DNA from: Rhipicephalus microplus
Taxonomy: Eukaryota > Arthropoda > Arachnida > Ixodida > Ixodidae
Assembly: GCF_043290135.1 (NCBI RefSeq)
Contig: NC_134709.1
Coordinates: 106,844,145 to 106,908,144, forward strand
Direction: 5' to 3'
DNA length: 64,000 nt
Under the pieces are notes generated by a model. The model ran no database searches and was not told the DNA's origin. It saw only the letters and a list, made by a program, of their open reading frames with translations. This document shows, in pieces, positions 56,302 to 64,000 of this stretch (positions within the stretch are counted from its first letter, which is position 1; every line of letters starts with the position of its first letter). Made by a program: the position numbers and the translations under genes.

Positions 56302-56303
<2 letters not shown>
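56165..56303 (-). repeat. 5' LTR of gypsy B
   Basis: 139 bp, TGATACACAACAGCTGG to GTTACTCGTAACA on the minus strand, with AATAAAT near its end. It faces the 5' LTR of element C across the TA spacer. Confidence 0.88.

Positions 56304-56346
<43 letters not shown>
56304..56346. repeat. (TA)n spacer between two 5' LTRs
   Basis: 43 bp of almost pure TA between divergent gypsy elements B and C. Confidence 0.97.
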
Positions 56347-56348
<2 letters not shown>

Positions 56349-56486
56349 ATACAAAACAGCCGCTCAACACGGCTGCATGAAAGAGGAGGACGAAGTAGGT
56401 TTTTTCGTCGGATGCTGGTCTGACGCCATCTTGCTCGTCGGGTTCTCTTCGCTGTAAAAAGCTCATTAAACAAGTTACTCGTAACA
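56347..56486 (+). repeat. 5' LTR of gypsy C (140 bp)
   Basis: TGATACAAAACAGCCGC to GTTACTCGTAACA. Its partner at 61510-61649 has the same length. Confidence 0.9.
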
Positions 56487-56490
56487 TTAT

Positions 56491-56507
56491 TGGTGGAGGT
56501 GGACGAC
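56491..56507 (+). other. primer-binding site candidate
   Basis: TGGTGGAGGTGGACGAC, 4 bp after the LTR, starts with TGG and is shared with element B. The tRNA was not identified. Confidence 0.4.
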
Positions 56508-56519
56508 CCCCGTACCTCG

Positions 56520-57228
56520 ATGGAGACGCGCAGCGGTCGCACCATCAGTGACCTTTCGACTGCTTCGACTGCTGGTATTTCCTCTACGCCGCCCTCATCA
56601 GTCCAAGCCAGCACCCACGTCATACTACCGCACCTCCGAAATCCCGGCACTTTCTCCGGTGATGGTGCGATCGATCTCGACACTCGGCTGAAGCGGTACG
56701 AGCGCGTCAGTGCTACTCACCGATGGGATCCCATGCTCATGCTCGCCAACGTGCTTTTCTACCTGGACGGCTCTCCCCGAACATGGTTTGAAAGCCACGA
56801 AGCCAACATAACGAGCTGGTATCTCTTCAAAGAAAAGATACGTGACCTGTTTGGCGATTCATCTGGTCGTCAGCTCACTGCGAAGAAGACTCTTGCCACA
56901 CGGGCCCAGTCTTCTACTGAGTTGTACGTCTCTTGCATTCTTGACGTCTTGGCCCTTTGTTCCAAGGCCGATCAGTCTATGTCGGAAGACGAAAAGGTTA
57001 ACCACGTCTTGAAAGGCATTGCTGACGATGCTTTCAACCTGCTGGTTTTTCACAACGTCTCGAGCATCGACACAATCATTAAAAAATGCCGACGTCTCGA
57101 AGAAGCTAAAGCCCGCCGCGTAGCCCAAAGCATTGTGCGCTTTCCGAACACAGCGGCCACTTCTTCGTGTGACGACGCCTTCCACCAGGCCCCTCGATGG
57201 GACAACCTTACACGCATCATTCGCGAGA
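56520..57228 (+). pseudogene. gag: gypsy C Gag, capsid part
   Basis: The first ATG is 56520 (METRSGRT), 33 bp after the LTR. The capsid part shows GTFSGDGAIDLDTRLKRYER, ANVLFYLDGSPRTWFESHE and FKEKIRDLFGDSSGRQ, the usual gypsy Gag blocks, then the helical VNHVLKGIADDAFNLL. A frameshift near 57228 (just after IIRE) diverts the frame to a stop at 57251, while the true continuation (EVEAAQPVATPLPTPAPS) lies in another frame. Confidence 0.9.
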
Positions 57229-57980
57229 GGTCGAGGCAGCACAACCGGTAGCCACGCCATTACCGACGCCGGCGCCTTCCCCGACCACGATCTCTTCAAT
57301 ACAAGCGGTCGTTCGTCAAGAGCTATCGAATGTCGGCCTACACCCTGTTCCTACCGTATACTCTGCTGAGCCTTCTTATCGTACCCCATCTGCACCTCGC
57401 ATACAACGCAATCCGTCCGAATGGCGTCCTCTTGATGACAGCCCCGCCCCGCCGCGGTGGTCTAGTGGCTAAGGTACTCGGCTGCTGACCCGCAGGTCGC
57501 GAGTTCAAATCCCGGCTGCGGTGGCTGCATTTCCGATGGAGGCGGAAATGTTGTAGGCCCGTGTGCTCAGATTTGGGTGCACGTTAAAGAACCCCAGGTG
57601 GTCAAAATTTCCGGAGTCCTCCACTACGGCGTCTCTCATAATCATATGGTGGTTTTGGGACGTTAAACCCCACAAATCAATCAATTGATGACAGCCCCAT
57701 ATGTTTTAACTGTGGACGCGTTGGTCATATCGCTCGTCACTGCCGCAGCCACTGGGCTCCGCCGTCCCATTATGCACCTAGGTATCACACCACTTCTGCT
57801 CACCAGGCGTCCCCACCACTTTCTCCATCAACGTCGACCACATTTTCTGCTCCTACAGCACCTCTAAGCAGACCTCGCTACGACCGGTCACCGTCCCCTG
57901 CTCGTCGTCAGTCCCGGTCGCCCTCACAACGCCGTGCTGCCTCCCCGACCTATTCGCAGCATCTCCGACCAGAAAACTAG
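57229..57980 (+). pseudogene. gag: gypsy C Gag, nucleocapsid part split by SINE
   Basis: The Pro/Ser-rich linker (57229-57445) leads to the SINE at 57446-57684. Beyond it the zinc knuckle CFNCGRVGHIARHC (57702-57743) has all four CCHC ligands, followed by an Arg/Ser-rich tail. The SINE would add stops and abolish Gag, so this insertion came after the element was in place. Confidence 0.88.
57446..57684 (+). mobile_element. tRNA-derived SINE, copy 4, inside gypsy gag
   Basis: Perfect 14-bp duplication TTGATGACAGCCCC at 57432-57445 and 57685-57698. The A box (TGGTCTAGTGG) is at about 57458-57468 and the B box (GTTCAAATCCC) at about 57503-57513. It ends in AAATCAATCAA. Confidence 0.95.
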
Positions 57981-57983
57981 GCC

Positions 57984-58464
57984 GTGCAGGTTCTGGAGGT
58001 GGAGCTGCGTTGACGACCTTCGTAAGAAATCCTCGATTAACATTAACAACGAACCGGAACCTTTTGGACGTTACTGTCGACAATGTTCGTGTCAGTGCAT
58101 TGATAGATATTGGCGCGCATGTGTCCATTATGAGTGCTAACCTTCACCGCCGACTTAGAAAAGTTGTCACGCCCCCCTCAACCGAGATGTACGAGTCGCC
58201 GATGGAGTAACTGCCGCAATTCTTGGCATGTGCTCTGCGCGAGTGTCTATTGGGGAGAGAAGCACTGTCGTTCTTTTCGCCGTTAACGAACATTGCCCTC
58301 ATGAACTCATACTCGGTATGGATTTTCTACCCACGCACTCTGCCCTCATAGACTGTTCAGCTGGCTCTCTCCATCTTGATTTACCCCTATTTTCCGACCC
58401 GACCAGCCCACAGTAAACCAGCCTCTGCTGCATTGATTTCACGCGCCTCCCTACTAACTCTGTC
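57984..58464 (+). pseudogene. pol: gypsy C protease
   Basis: The active site near 58098-58130 reads SALIDIGAHVSIM: the Thr of the DTG triad is Ile. CPHELILGMDFLPTHSALID is the second motif (near 58292). Frame breaks lie near 58208 and a TAA at 58414-58416. The enzyme would be defective as written. Confidence 0.85.
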
Positions 58465-59700
58465 ATGCAAGTCGACTTATCCGCCACGCCGCCAGTACCT
58501 GATGGTGATGACATGGTGGCCCCGATTCCTGCAGTGATGCTTACGCATGGGGTTGCTTTGCCGCATATGATGCTGACGATTAAGAGAAACCGCACCTTCC
58601 TTCCACTGGTCAACTTTTCACTCACCACCCAAATTCTGCCAGAGGGTATCTCCCTGGCCAAAATTATTGCTCTCCAAGATGATCATGTCGAGCCCTTCAG
58701 AGTTGACGATTGCTGCAGCTCAGTCAGTGGTTCCACTCCATCACGTTCTTGGGGCGCCGACATCGAGCGAATGGTGTCATCGGACCTCACGTCTGAGCAA
58801 GCTGCAGCGCTTTGCCACGTTCTTGAGGGCTATCGTAGGATTTTCGACTTTGCCAACAACTCTTTGGGCCAAACGACCATTGTCACCCATCGCATAAATA
58901 CTGGCCATGCAACCATCATTCACCGACGCCCCTACCGTGTGTCGGCGTCGGAGCGTGCAATAGTACAACATAAAGTCGGCAAAATGCTTGCGAAAAACAT
59001 TATCGAGCCTTAATGCAGCCCCTGGGCTTCTGCAGTCGTCCTTGTTAAAAAAAGATGGAACATGGCGCTTTTGTGTCGATTACCGTCACCTTAACAAAAT
59101 TACTAAAAAAGACGTTTATCTTTTACCTCGCATCGACGACGCCCTCGACTGCCTGAACGGTGCCACTTATTTTTCAACTATTGACCTTCGATCAGGGTAC
59201 TGGCAGATAGCCGTCGACGAGATGGACCGCGAGAATACCGCATTCATCACTCCTGATGGTCTGAATCAGTTTAAGGTGATGCCCTTTGGACTCTTCAACG
59301 CACCAGCCACATTTGAAAGAATGATGGACTCATTGCTCCAAGGGCTGAAATAGTCCAACTGCTTGTAATACCTTGACGATGTTATTGTCTTTTCGCCCAC
59401 ATTCAACTCGCATCTTGATTGTTTGTCAGCTATTCTGGACGTTTTTCGACGAGCCAGACTCCAGCTTAACGCCTCCAAGTGCCGCTTCGCTCGTCGTCAA
59501 ATTTACGTGCTCGGTCACCTTGTCGATGCTCAAGGCGTGCGTCAAGACCCAGAGAAAATTCGCGCAGTCACGAAATTTCCCGTTCCGAAGACCACAAAGG
59601 ATGCCCGCAGTTTTGTGGGGTTGTGCTCATATTTCAGACGCTTTGTTAAGGACTTTGCGACCATTGCACGCCCACTCACAGACCTCTTGAAGAAAGACGC
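58465..59700 (+). pseudogene. pol: gypsy C linker and reverse transcriptase
   Basis: The linker (to 59011) has HRINTGHATIIHRRPYRVSA. A TAA at 59011-59013 and a nearby frameshift precede KKDGTWRFCVDYRHLNKI. STIDLRSGYWQIAVDE (Asp) and FGLFNAPATFERMMDS follow; the usual Cys of the FGLCNAP block is Phe. A TAG at 59351-59353 precedes YLDDVIVF (about 59369). The connection (LCSYFRRFVKDF) is near 59625. Confidence 0.9.
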
Positions 59701-60283
59701 CTCGTTTACCTGAGGCCATGACCAAGTGTCATCGTTTTCGCAACTTACGACATTGCTTACAACGCCACCAATCTTGGCTCACTTTGATCTATTAGCCCCA
59801 ACCGAGGTTCACACGGACGCCAGTGGACACGGCATAGGAGCTGTGCTATTGCAGCAACAACGCGGACACGACCGTGTTATAGTCTACGCAAGTCGACTGC
59901 TATCTCCACCCAAGCGCAATTATTCCATCACGGAGCGCGAGTGCCTCGCCCTTGTATGGGCAGTCGCCAAGTTTCGCCCATACCTGTACGGGCGCTTATT
60001 CCGTGTTGTCCCGGATCATCACGCGTCCTCCTGGCTAACCTCCCTGAAGGACCCCACGGGACGTCTCGCTTGTTGGGCTCTACGCCTCCAAGAGTACACG
60101 TTCTCTGTAATGTACAAAACAGGGCGATTACATCAGGATGCGGATTGTTTATCCAGCTACCCTGTTGACAAAGCAACCGATACTGACGCTGTCACGGACG
60201 TTTTTTCCGTGTCGCAGCTGTTAAACATTCGCGAAGAGCAACGTCGAGATGCTTCTTTACGAGCCATCATTGACAAACTGTAG
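59701..60283 (+). pseudogene. pol: gypsy C RNase H
   Basis: After a TGA at 59711-59713, TEVHTDASGHGIGAVLLQQ has the first Asp intact, ITERECLALVWAVAKFRPYL the Glu, and VPDHHASSWL an altered TDHHTLCWL block that keeps Asp. DADCLSSYPV is near 60140. The frame ends at TAG 60281-60283. Confidence 0.9.
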
Positions 60284-61509
60284 TCAACGCCTCGCGACCC
60301 GTCCCTACGAATGTTTTTGGTGAAAGACGGGATCCTATATTGCCGCAACCTTGATTCCTTCGGATCAGACTTACTTCCGGTCATCCCAGCGCACCTGCGT
60401 TCCACTGTCCTGCATCAACTTCATGACGCTCCCATGACAGCCCATTTGGGCGTTTCTCGCACATAGGATCGGGTACGACGTCGGTTTTTTTTGGCCTGGA
60501 CTTGCCCGCTCTGTTCGACGCTATGTCGCCGCTTGGGAGCCCTGTCAGCGTCGCAAAACGCCGTCTGCCCTCCCAGCCGACTACCTTCAGCCGATCGACG
60601 TTCCCAACGAGCCTTTCTTTCGAGTTAGTCTCGACCTGTTGTGCCCTTTTCCACTCTCCACAGCCGAAATAAATGGATTGCTGTTGCCACGGACTACGCG
60701 ACGCGGTACGCAATCACACGAGCACTTCCGACCAGTTGCGCTACCGACGTTGCGGACTTTCTGCTGTACGACATAATATTAGTGCACGGTGCTCCCCGTC
60801 AACTTCTCACCGACCGTGGCCGCACGTTCTTATCAGCTGTCGTTCATGAAATCCTGAGGTCTTGCCATACCAAGCACAAATTTACTACTTCGTACCATCC
60901 CCATTCAAATGGCCTCACGGAGCGCTTTACCAGGACCCTTACCGATATGCGCCAGACCACCATGATACGTTGCGCCAGACCACCATGATTGAGACATTCA
61001 TTTGCCGTATGTGACGTTCACCTAAAATTCATCCCTTCACAACACTGCCGGCTATTCGCCCTTCTATCTTTTAGATGGCTGGGATCCAACTCTACCCTTA
61101 GACACGTTACTACCTGCGGCCACTGAATATGCTGGTGAAGCCATTGCCCACGCCGACCACGCGCGCCAAGTCGCCCGTAACCGTCTACAGGCTTCACAGG
61201 CGCGCCAACAACAGCTCTACAATTCTCACCATAGGGGCGTGCACTTTTCTCCGGGTTCTCTCGTGCTCCGCTGGTCACCTACTCGGCGTGTGGGACTGTC
61301 AGAAAAATTGTTTTCGCCCTACACTGGACCATGTCATATCGTTCGCCAAGTGACAGACGTCACGTACGAGATTGTTCCAACCGATCCAACAAAGTCATCG
61401 TCAGCTCCGAGCGACACCGTTCAGGTGGCTCGGCTAAAGCCCTATTCCCCCCTTCGACATCATCTGCGTAAATTTAGCACCGGGACGGTGCTTCTACCGC
61501 CGGGGGTTA
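60284..61509 (+). pseudogene. pol: gypsy C integrase
   Basis: FLVKDGILYCRNLDSFGSDL, then LHDAPMTAHLGVSRT, stop, and (after a frameshift near 60490) the CQR region with 'WEPCQRRK' altering the first Cys to the Trp-Glu-Pro-Cys context, VSLDLLCPFP (Asp), LTDRGRTFLSAVVHEIL (Asp, near 60808) and NGLTERFTRT (Glu). A short duplication near 60950-60990 and a TGA break the link to the C-terminus (61129-61470: GSLVLRWSPTRRVGLSEKLF, PYTGPCHIVRQVTDVTYEIV). A purine-rich GCCGGGGG precedes the LTR. Confidence 0.87.
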
Positions 61510-61649
61510 TGATACAAAACAGCCGCTAAACACGGCTGCATGAAAGAGGAGGGCGAAGTGGGTTTTTCTGTTGGATGCTGGTCTGCCACCATCTTGCTCG
61601 TCGGGTTCTCTGCGCTGTAAATAGCTCATTAAACAAGTTACTCGTAACT
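61510..61649 (+). repeat. 3' LTR of gypsy C (140 bp)
   Basis: TGATACAAAACAGCCGC to GTTACTCGTAACT; the last base differs from the CA end of the 5' copy. ATAT follows, as before the 5' LTR. Confidence 0.9.
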
Positions 61650-61652
61650 ATA

Positions 61653-61724
<72 letters not shown>
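61650..61724. repeat. (TA)n microsatellite
   Basis: TA tract beginning directly at the gypsy C 3' LTR. Confidence 0.97.
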
Positions 61725-61726
<2 letters not shown>

Positions 61727-61748
61727 CAGGCATGGTCGTTGAGTGGCC

Positions 61749-61981
61749 CCGCCGCGGTGGTCTAGTGGCTAAGGTACTCGGCTGCTGACCCGCAGGTCGC
61801 GGGTTCAAATCCCGGCTGCGGCGGCTGCATTCCCGATGGAGGCGGAAATGTTGTAGGCCCGTGTGCTCACATTTGGGTGCACGTTAAAGAGCCCCAGGTG
61901 GTCAAAATTTCCGGAGCCCTCCACTACGGCGTCTCTCATAATCATATGGTGGTTTTGGGACGTTAAACCCCAGATATCAAT
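61749..61981 (+). mobile_element. tRNA-derived SINE, copy 5, in repeat R3
   Basis: Direct repeats CATGGTCGTTGAGTGGCC (61731-61748) and CATGGTGGTTGAGTGGCC (61982-61999), one mismatch, flank it. The B box GTTCAAATCCC is near 61803. The unoccupied counterpart is at about 13720-13740. Confidence 0.92.
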
Positions 61982-62009
61982 CATGGTGGTTGAGTGGCCG
62001 TAGCATTGC

Positions 62010-62165
62010 ATATAGTCCAGTAGATCCTCCGTGAGCGATCACAACGTGGTTTATTTCAACGTTTCGGCCTAGAGTCTGGCCTTCATCAGGATCCTGATGA
62101 AGGTCAGACTCTAGACCGAAACGTCGAAATAAACCACGTTGTGACCGCTCACGGAGGATCTACTG

Positions 62166-62173
<8 letters not shown>
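62010..62173. repeat. palindrome, 82-bp arms, no spacer
   Basis: Arms 62010-62091 and 62092-62173 meet at AGGATCCT. About 78 of 82 positions are complementary. Each arm contains the R3 motif (GATCCTCCGTGAGC, GTTTATTTC.ACGTTTCGG). Confidence 0.92.
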
Positions 62174-62210
<37 letters not shown>

Positions 62211-62230
62211 CGTGTGTGTGTGGGGGGGGG
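62171..62230. repeat. (TA)n(GT)n(G)n tract
   Basis: TA tract to about 62207, then GTGTGTGTGTG and a G-run. Confidence 0.9.
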
Positions 62231-62811
62231 ACATGATGGCACCAACAAAAATCGTCAGAAAAGATCCATATAATTGTAAACACAATAAAAATGAAAGCCC
62301 TATAAACTATTTGTTTTTAACTTTTTTTGTTTTGAATGTCCACTCACCCTTGATGAACCATAGCGTTCTTTGGTAGGCGTCGCATAGGCCTGCAGGAAAT
62401 AAATTTTGAGCAAATTGAGCACTCCTCTTGTTGTTATATAACATTTTTTCCTCGGATTTCTCATCTATGATATACGATTGGTAATGGATTGTTGTAATTT
62501 TATTGTGGTGTGTCCGACCTCTCACGACGGTAAAGCATATGCAGCAGAGCCTCAACAATATTGCGATAACGGCTCCCAAGAATTTCGGTGTAAGTCAAAC
62601 TTTTTTGCAGTACTAGCCAAGGCTCATTACTCTAAAGTTTCATGAAAATACGGTTACCCATGACGCTTGATACGAACATACACAACCATGCAGATTGGAA
62701 CAGGTTTTTACCTGTGCAGTCTCGGTAGACTTGGCAGTCACGCGCGAGAATCTTGAAGGCCCTATCGGTTATTGTGTTTGGACTACAGAAGCCAATGACA
62801 TCATGCTCTTT
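62231..62811. other. unassigned DNA
   Basis: No gene or repeat recognised. Confidence 0.45.
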
Positions 62812-63840
62812 TTTTAAAGGTGATAGTCTTCCTTGGAGACCTTCGGCCCAAACATTTTGGGCTGTCTGTCTGTCTGTCTGTCTGTCTGTGTTTTCTGTGT
62901 TTGTGCACGCTTACGAGCATCGGGTACTTGAAACGGCCCCCCCTCCGCAGCGACAACCAATGTTGCTCAAGGTTGAGTGTTCATGGTTGTGCAATGGTTG
63001 TGCAATGGTTAATTAAAAAGCAATTATTGCGCATGTCTGGGGCACCATAACAACATGCATAAATTCTGCATGTGCATGTCTTGCTATAAACCACATACAT
63101 AAGTAATTTTAAGGACACTAGCGCTTATCACGCTGCGCTTACCATGCAACGCTTGTACGGACCGGGAAGTGTTTCCAACGCTTTGCTATGACGAGATGGT
63201 GGTGGCATTTGCTCGTCGCCTTGCGTTCTACACCTTAACACCTCTGAGACGGGCGCGCACGGCCACGCGCTTTGTTTTCCAAAAGAAACTGCCAGATGGC
63301 GCTCATCGCTCATGTGAGACAGGGGACAACAATGGAAAGCTGAACACACCCGCGATTGAAATAAGTAAGAGACGGTTAGAGTATTGGTGGCAGAAAATTA
63401 GAGAGAAAGGACAAAAATAAATATTGGAAAAATAAAATATGGACAGTGTGCCGTAAATGGCAGAGAACTTAAGCTGAAAATTTACCTTTTTTTCATTAAG
63501 ATAGAATTTATCGAAGTAGAGGCATTAGGCCAACATAAAAAAAAAGGAAAAAAGGTTTTTTTTTTTGTCGAGCCTGGTGGCATACTTGTCACCACCCCGT
63601 TATAAAGGGGACGCTCATAGCATCCATCCATCCAGACATGTCTTGATGCGTTCGTGAGCCTCCGCTGCCCGCTCGAGCCCTTTAACGCAGCGTCTCCGGA
63701 ATACCATTCACCAATTATCTTGCGCCGAACATAAAATAAATGTTTTGTTCACTCTCTCCACACGCAAGACTATCGTCTTTCGACGACGTTTGCAGGATAC
63801 ATGCAGATACGGGGCCAATTTTTTTTCTCGATTACTCTCC
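62812..63840 (+). repeat. dispersed repeat R1, copy 2
   Basis: Homologous to 10862-11560, with a (TGTC)n expansion at about 62864-62888, and interrupted by a separate insert at about 63322-63640. Confidence 0.8.
63322..63640 (+). mobile_element. insert within repeat R1 copy 2
   Basis: About 320 bp absent from the 10.9-kb copy, with an A-rich middle, T-run and CATCCATCCATCC tail end near 63622-63635. A non-LTR or SINE-like insertion is possible. I saw no clear target duplication. Confidence 0.5.
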
Positions 63841-64000
63841 CAAGTGTCGACGTGTTCTCCAAGCGTCGTTGTACTCCGTGCGCACATGCCAACTACGTCG
63901 ACGCAAACGGTGTCTAGGCCATCAAACATCCTATGAAAGAACATCTCGAGAGAGGAAGCGGAGGGCCTCAGGGAAAGAGTTAGGCCTCGCAACGAGAACT
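63841..64000. other. window end, unassigned
   Basis: No gene recognised. Confidence 0.4.

Larger units (their letters stand above)
52078..56303 (-). mobile_element. Ty3/gypsy element B (minus), gag mostly deleted
   Basis: A 4226-bp element with two 139-bp LTRs, both starting TGATAC, in canonical order gag, protease, RT, RNase H, integrase. Compared with element C, most of gag (capsid) is deleted. Catalytic residues of protease and RNase H are lost. (TA)n lies on both sides. Confidence 0.92.
56347..61649 (+). mobile_element. Ty3/gypsy element C (plus)
   Basis: A 5303-bp element with two 140-bp LTRs, ATAT on both outer sides, a full gag and canonical pol order. A SINE sits in gag. Several nonsense codons and frameshifts break pol; the protease active site is altered. 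It is related to element B in LTR ends, Gag start and pol. Confidence 0.93.

Noticed and set aside
52217..61509. Envelope gene in the gypsy pair
   Set aside because: Integrase runs to within a short distance of the 3' LTR in both elements; no room or frame for an envelope is present.

Overview
The window looks like a piece of an ixodid (hard) tick nuclear genome, probably Rhipicephalus or a close relative. I infer this from the repeats: five copies of a ~240-bp tRNA-derived SINE that matches my memory of tick 'Ruka'-type SINEs, several LINE families whose peptides I recognise from tick genomes, long (TA)n tracts and a ~147-bp satellite. No host protein-coding gene, functional tRNA, rRNA or CRISPR array could be supported. 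All family names are by recall; no search was run.

Layout. 1-3236: 3' part of a Ty3/gypsy element (RT-RNase H, integrase, 3' LTR). 3.2-8.6 kb: mostly unassigned AT-rich DNA with one SINE, a broken transposase-like remnant (7.29-7.66 kb) and an 85-bp tandem duplication. 8.6-10.8 kb: decayed I-like LINE with RNase H, itself split by an LTR-like insert. 10.9-13.9 kb: dispersed non-coding repeats, (TA)n tracts and satellite. 13.9-17.3 kb: Tx1/L1-like LINE with an open endonuclease region and a broken RT. 17.6-19.1 kb: satellite array. 19.2-28.8 kb: an I-like LINE split by a 6175-bp LTR retrotransposon (20640-26814) with a perfect 5-bp target duplication. 29.2-30.4 kb: inverted satellite array. 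30.4-36.6 kb: two CR1-like LINEs on the minus strand, the first with a 2A-like peptide upstream of ORF1. 37.8-40.9 kb: an RTE-like LINE in an inverted, twin-priming-like arrangement. 41.5-42.6 kb: gypsy fragment carrying a CR1 insertion. 42.7-47.2 kb: very decayed I-like LINE. 47.2-52 kb: mostly unassigned, with tRNA-like sequences, SINEs and a minisatellite. 52.1-61.6 kb: two related gypsy elements head to head across a 43-bp (TA)n spacer. 61.6-64 kb: (TA)n, an 82-bp-arm palindrome, a SINE and a nested non-coding repeat.

The most unusual item is the LTR element at 20640-26814. Its RT is Ty3/gypsy-like, but the domain order is protease, integrase, RT, RNase H, the Ty1/copia-like order known for the Gmr1 group. 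The genes here are mobile-element genes, nearly all broken. What the window records best is the history of insertion: nested elements, target duplications, and paralogous empty sites for two SINE insertions.
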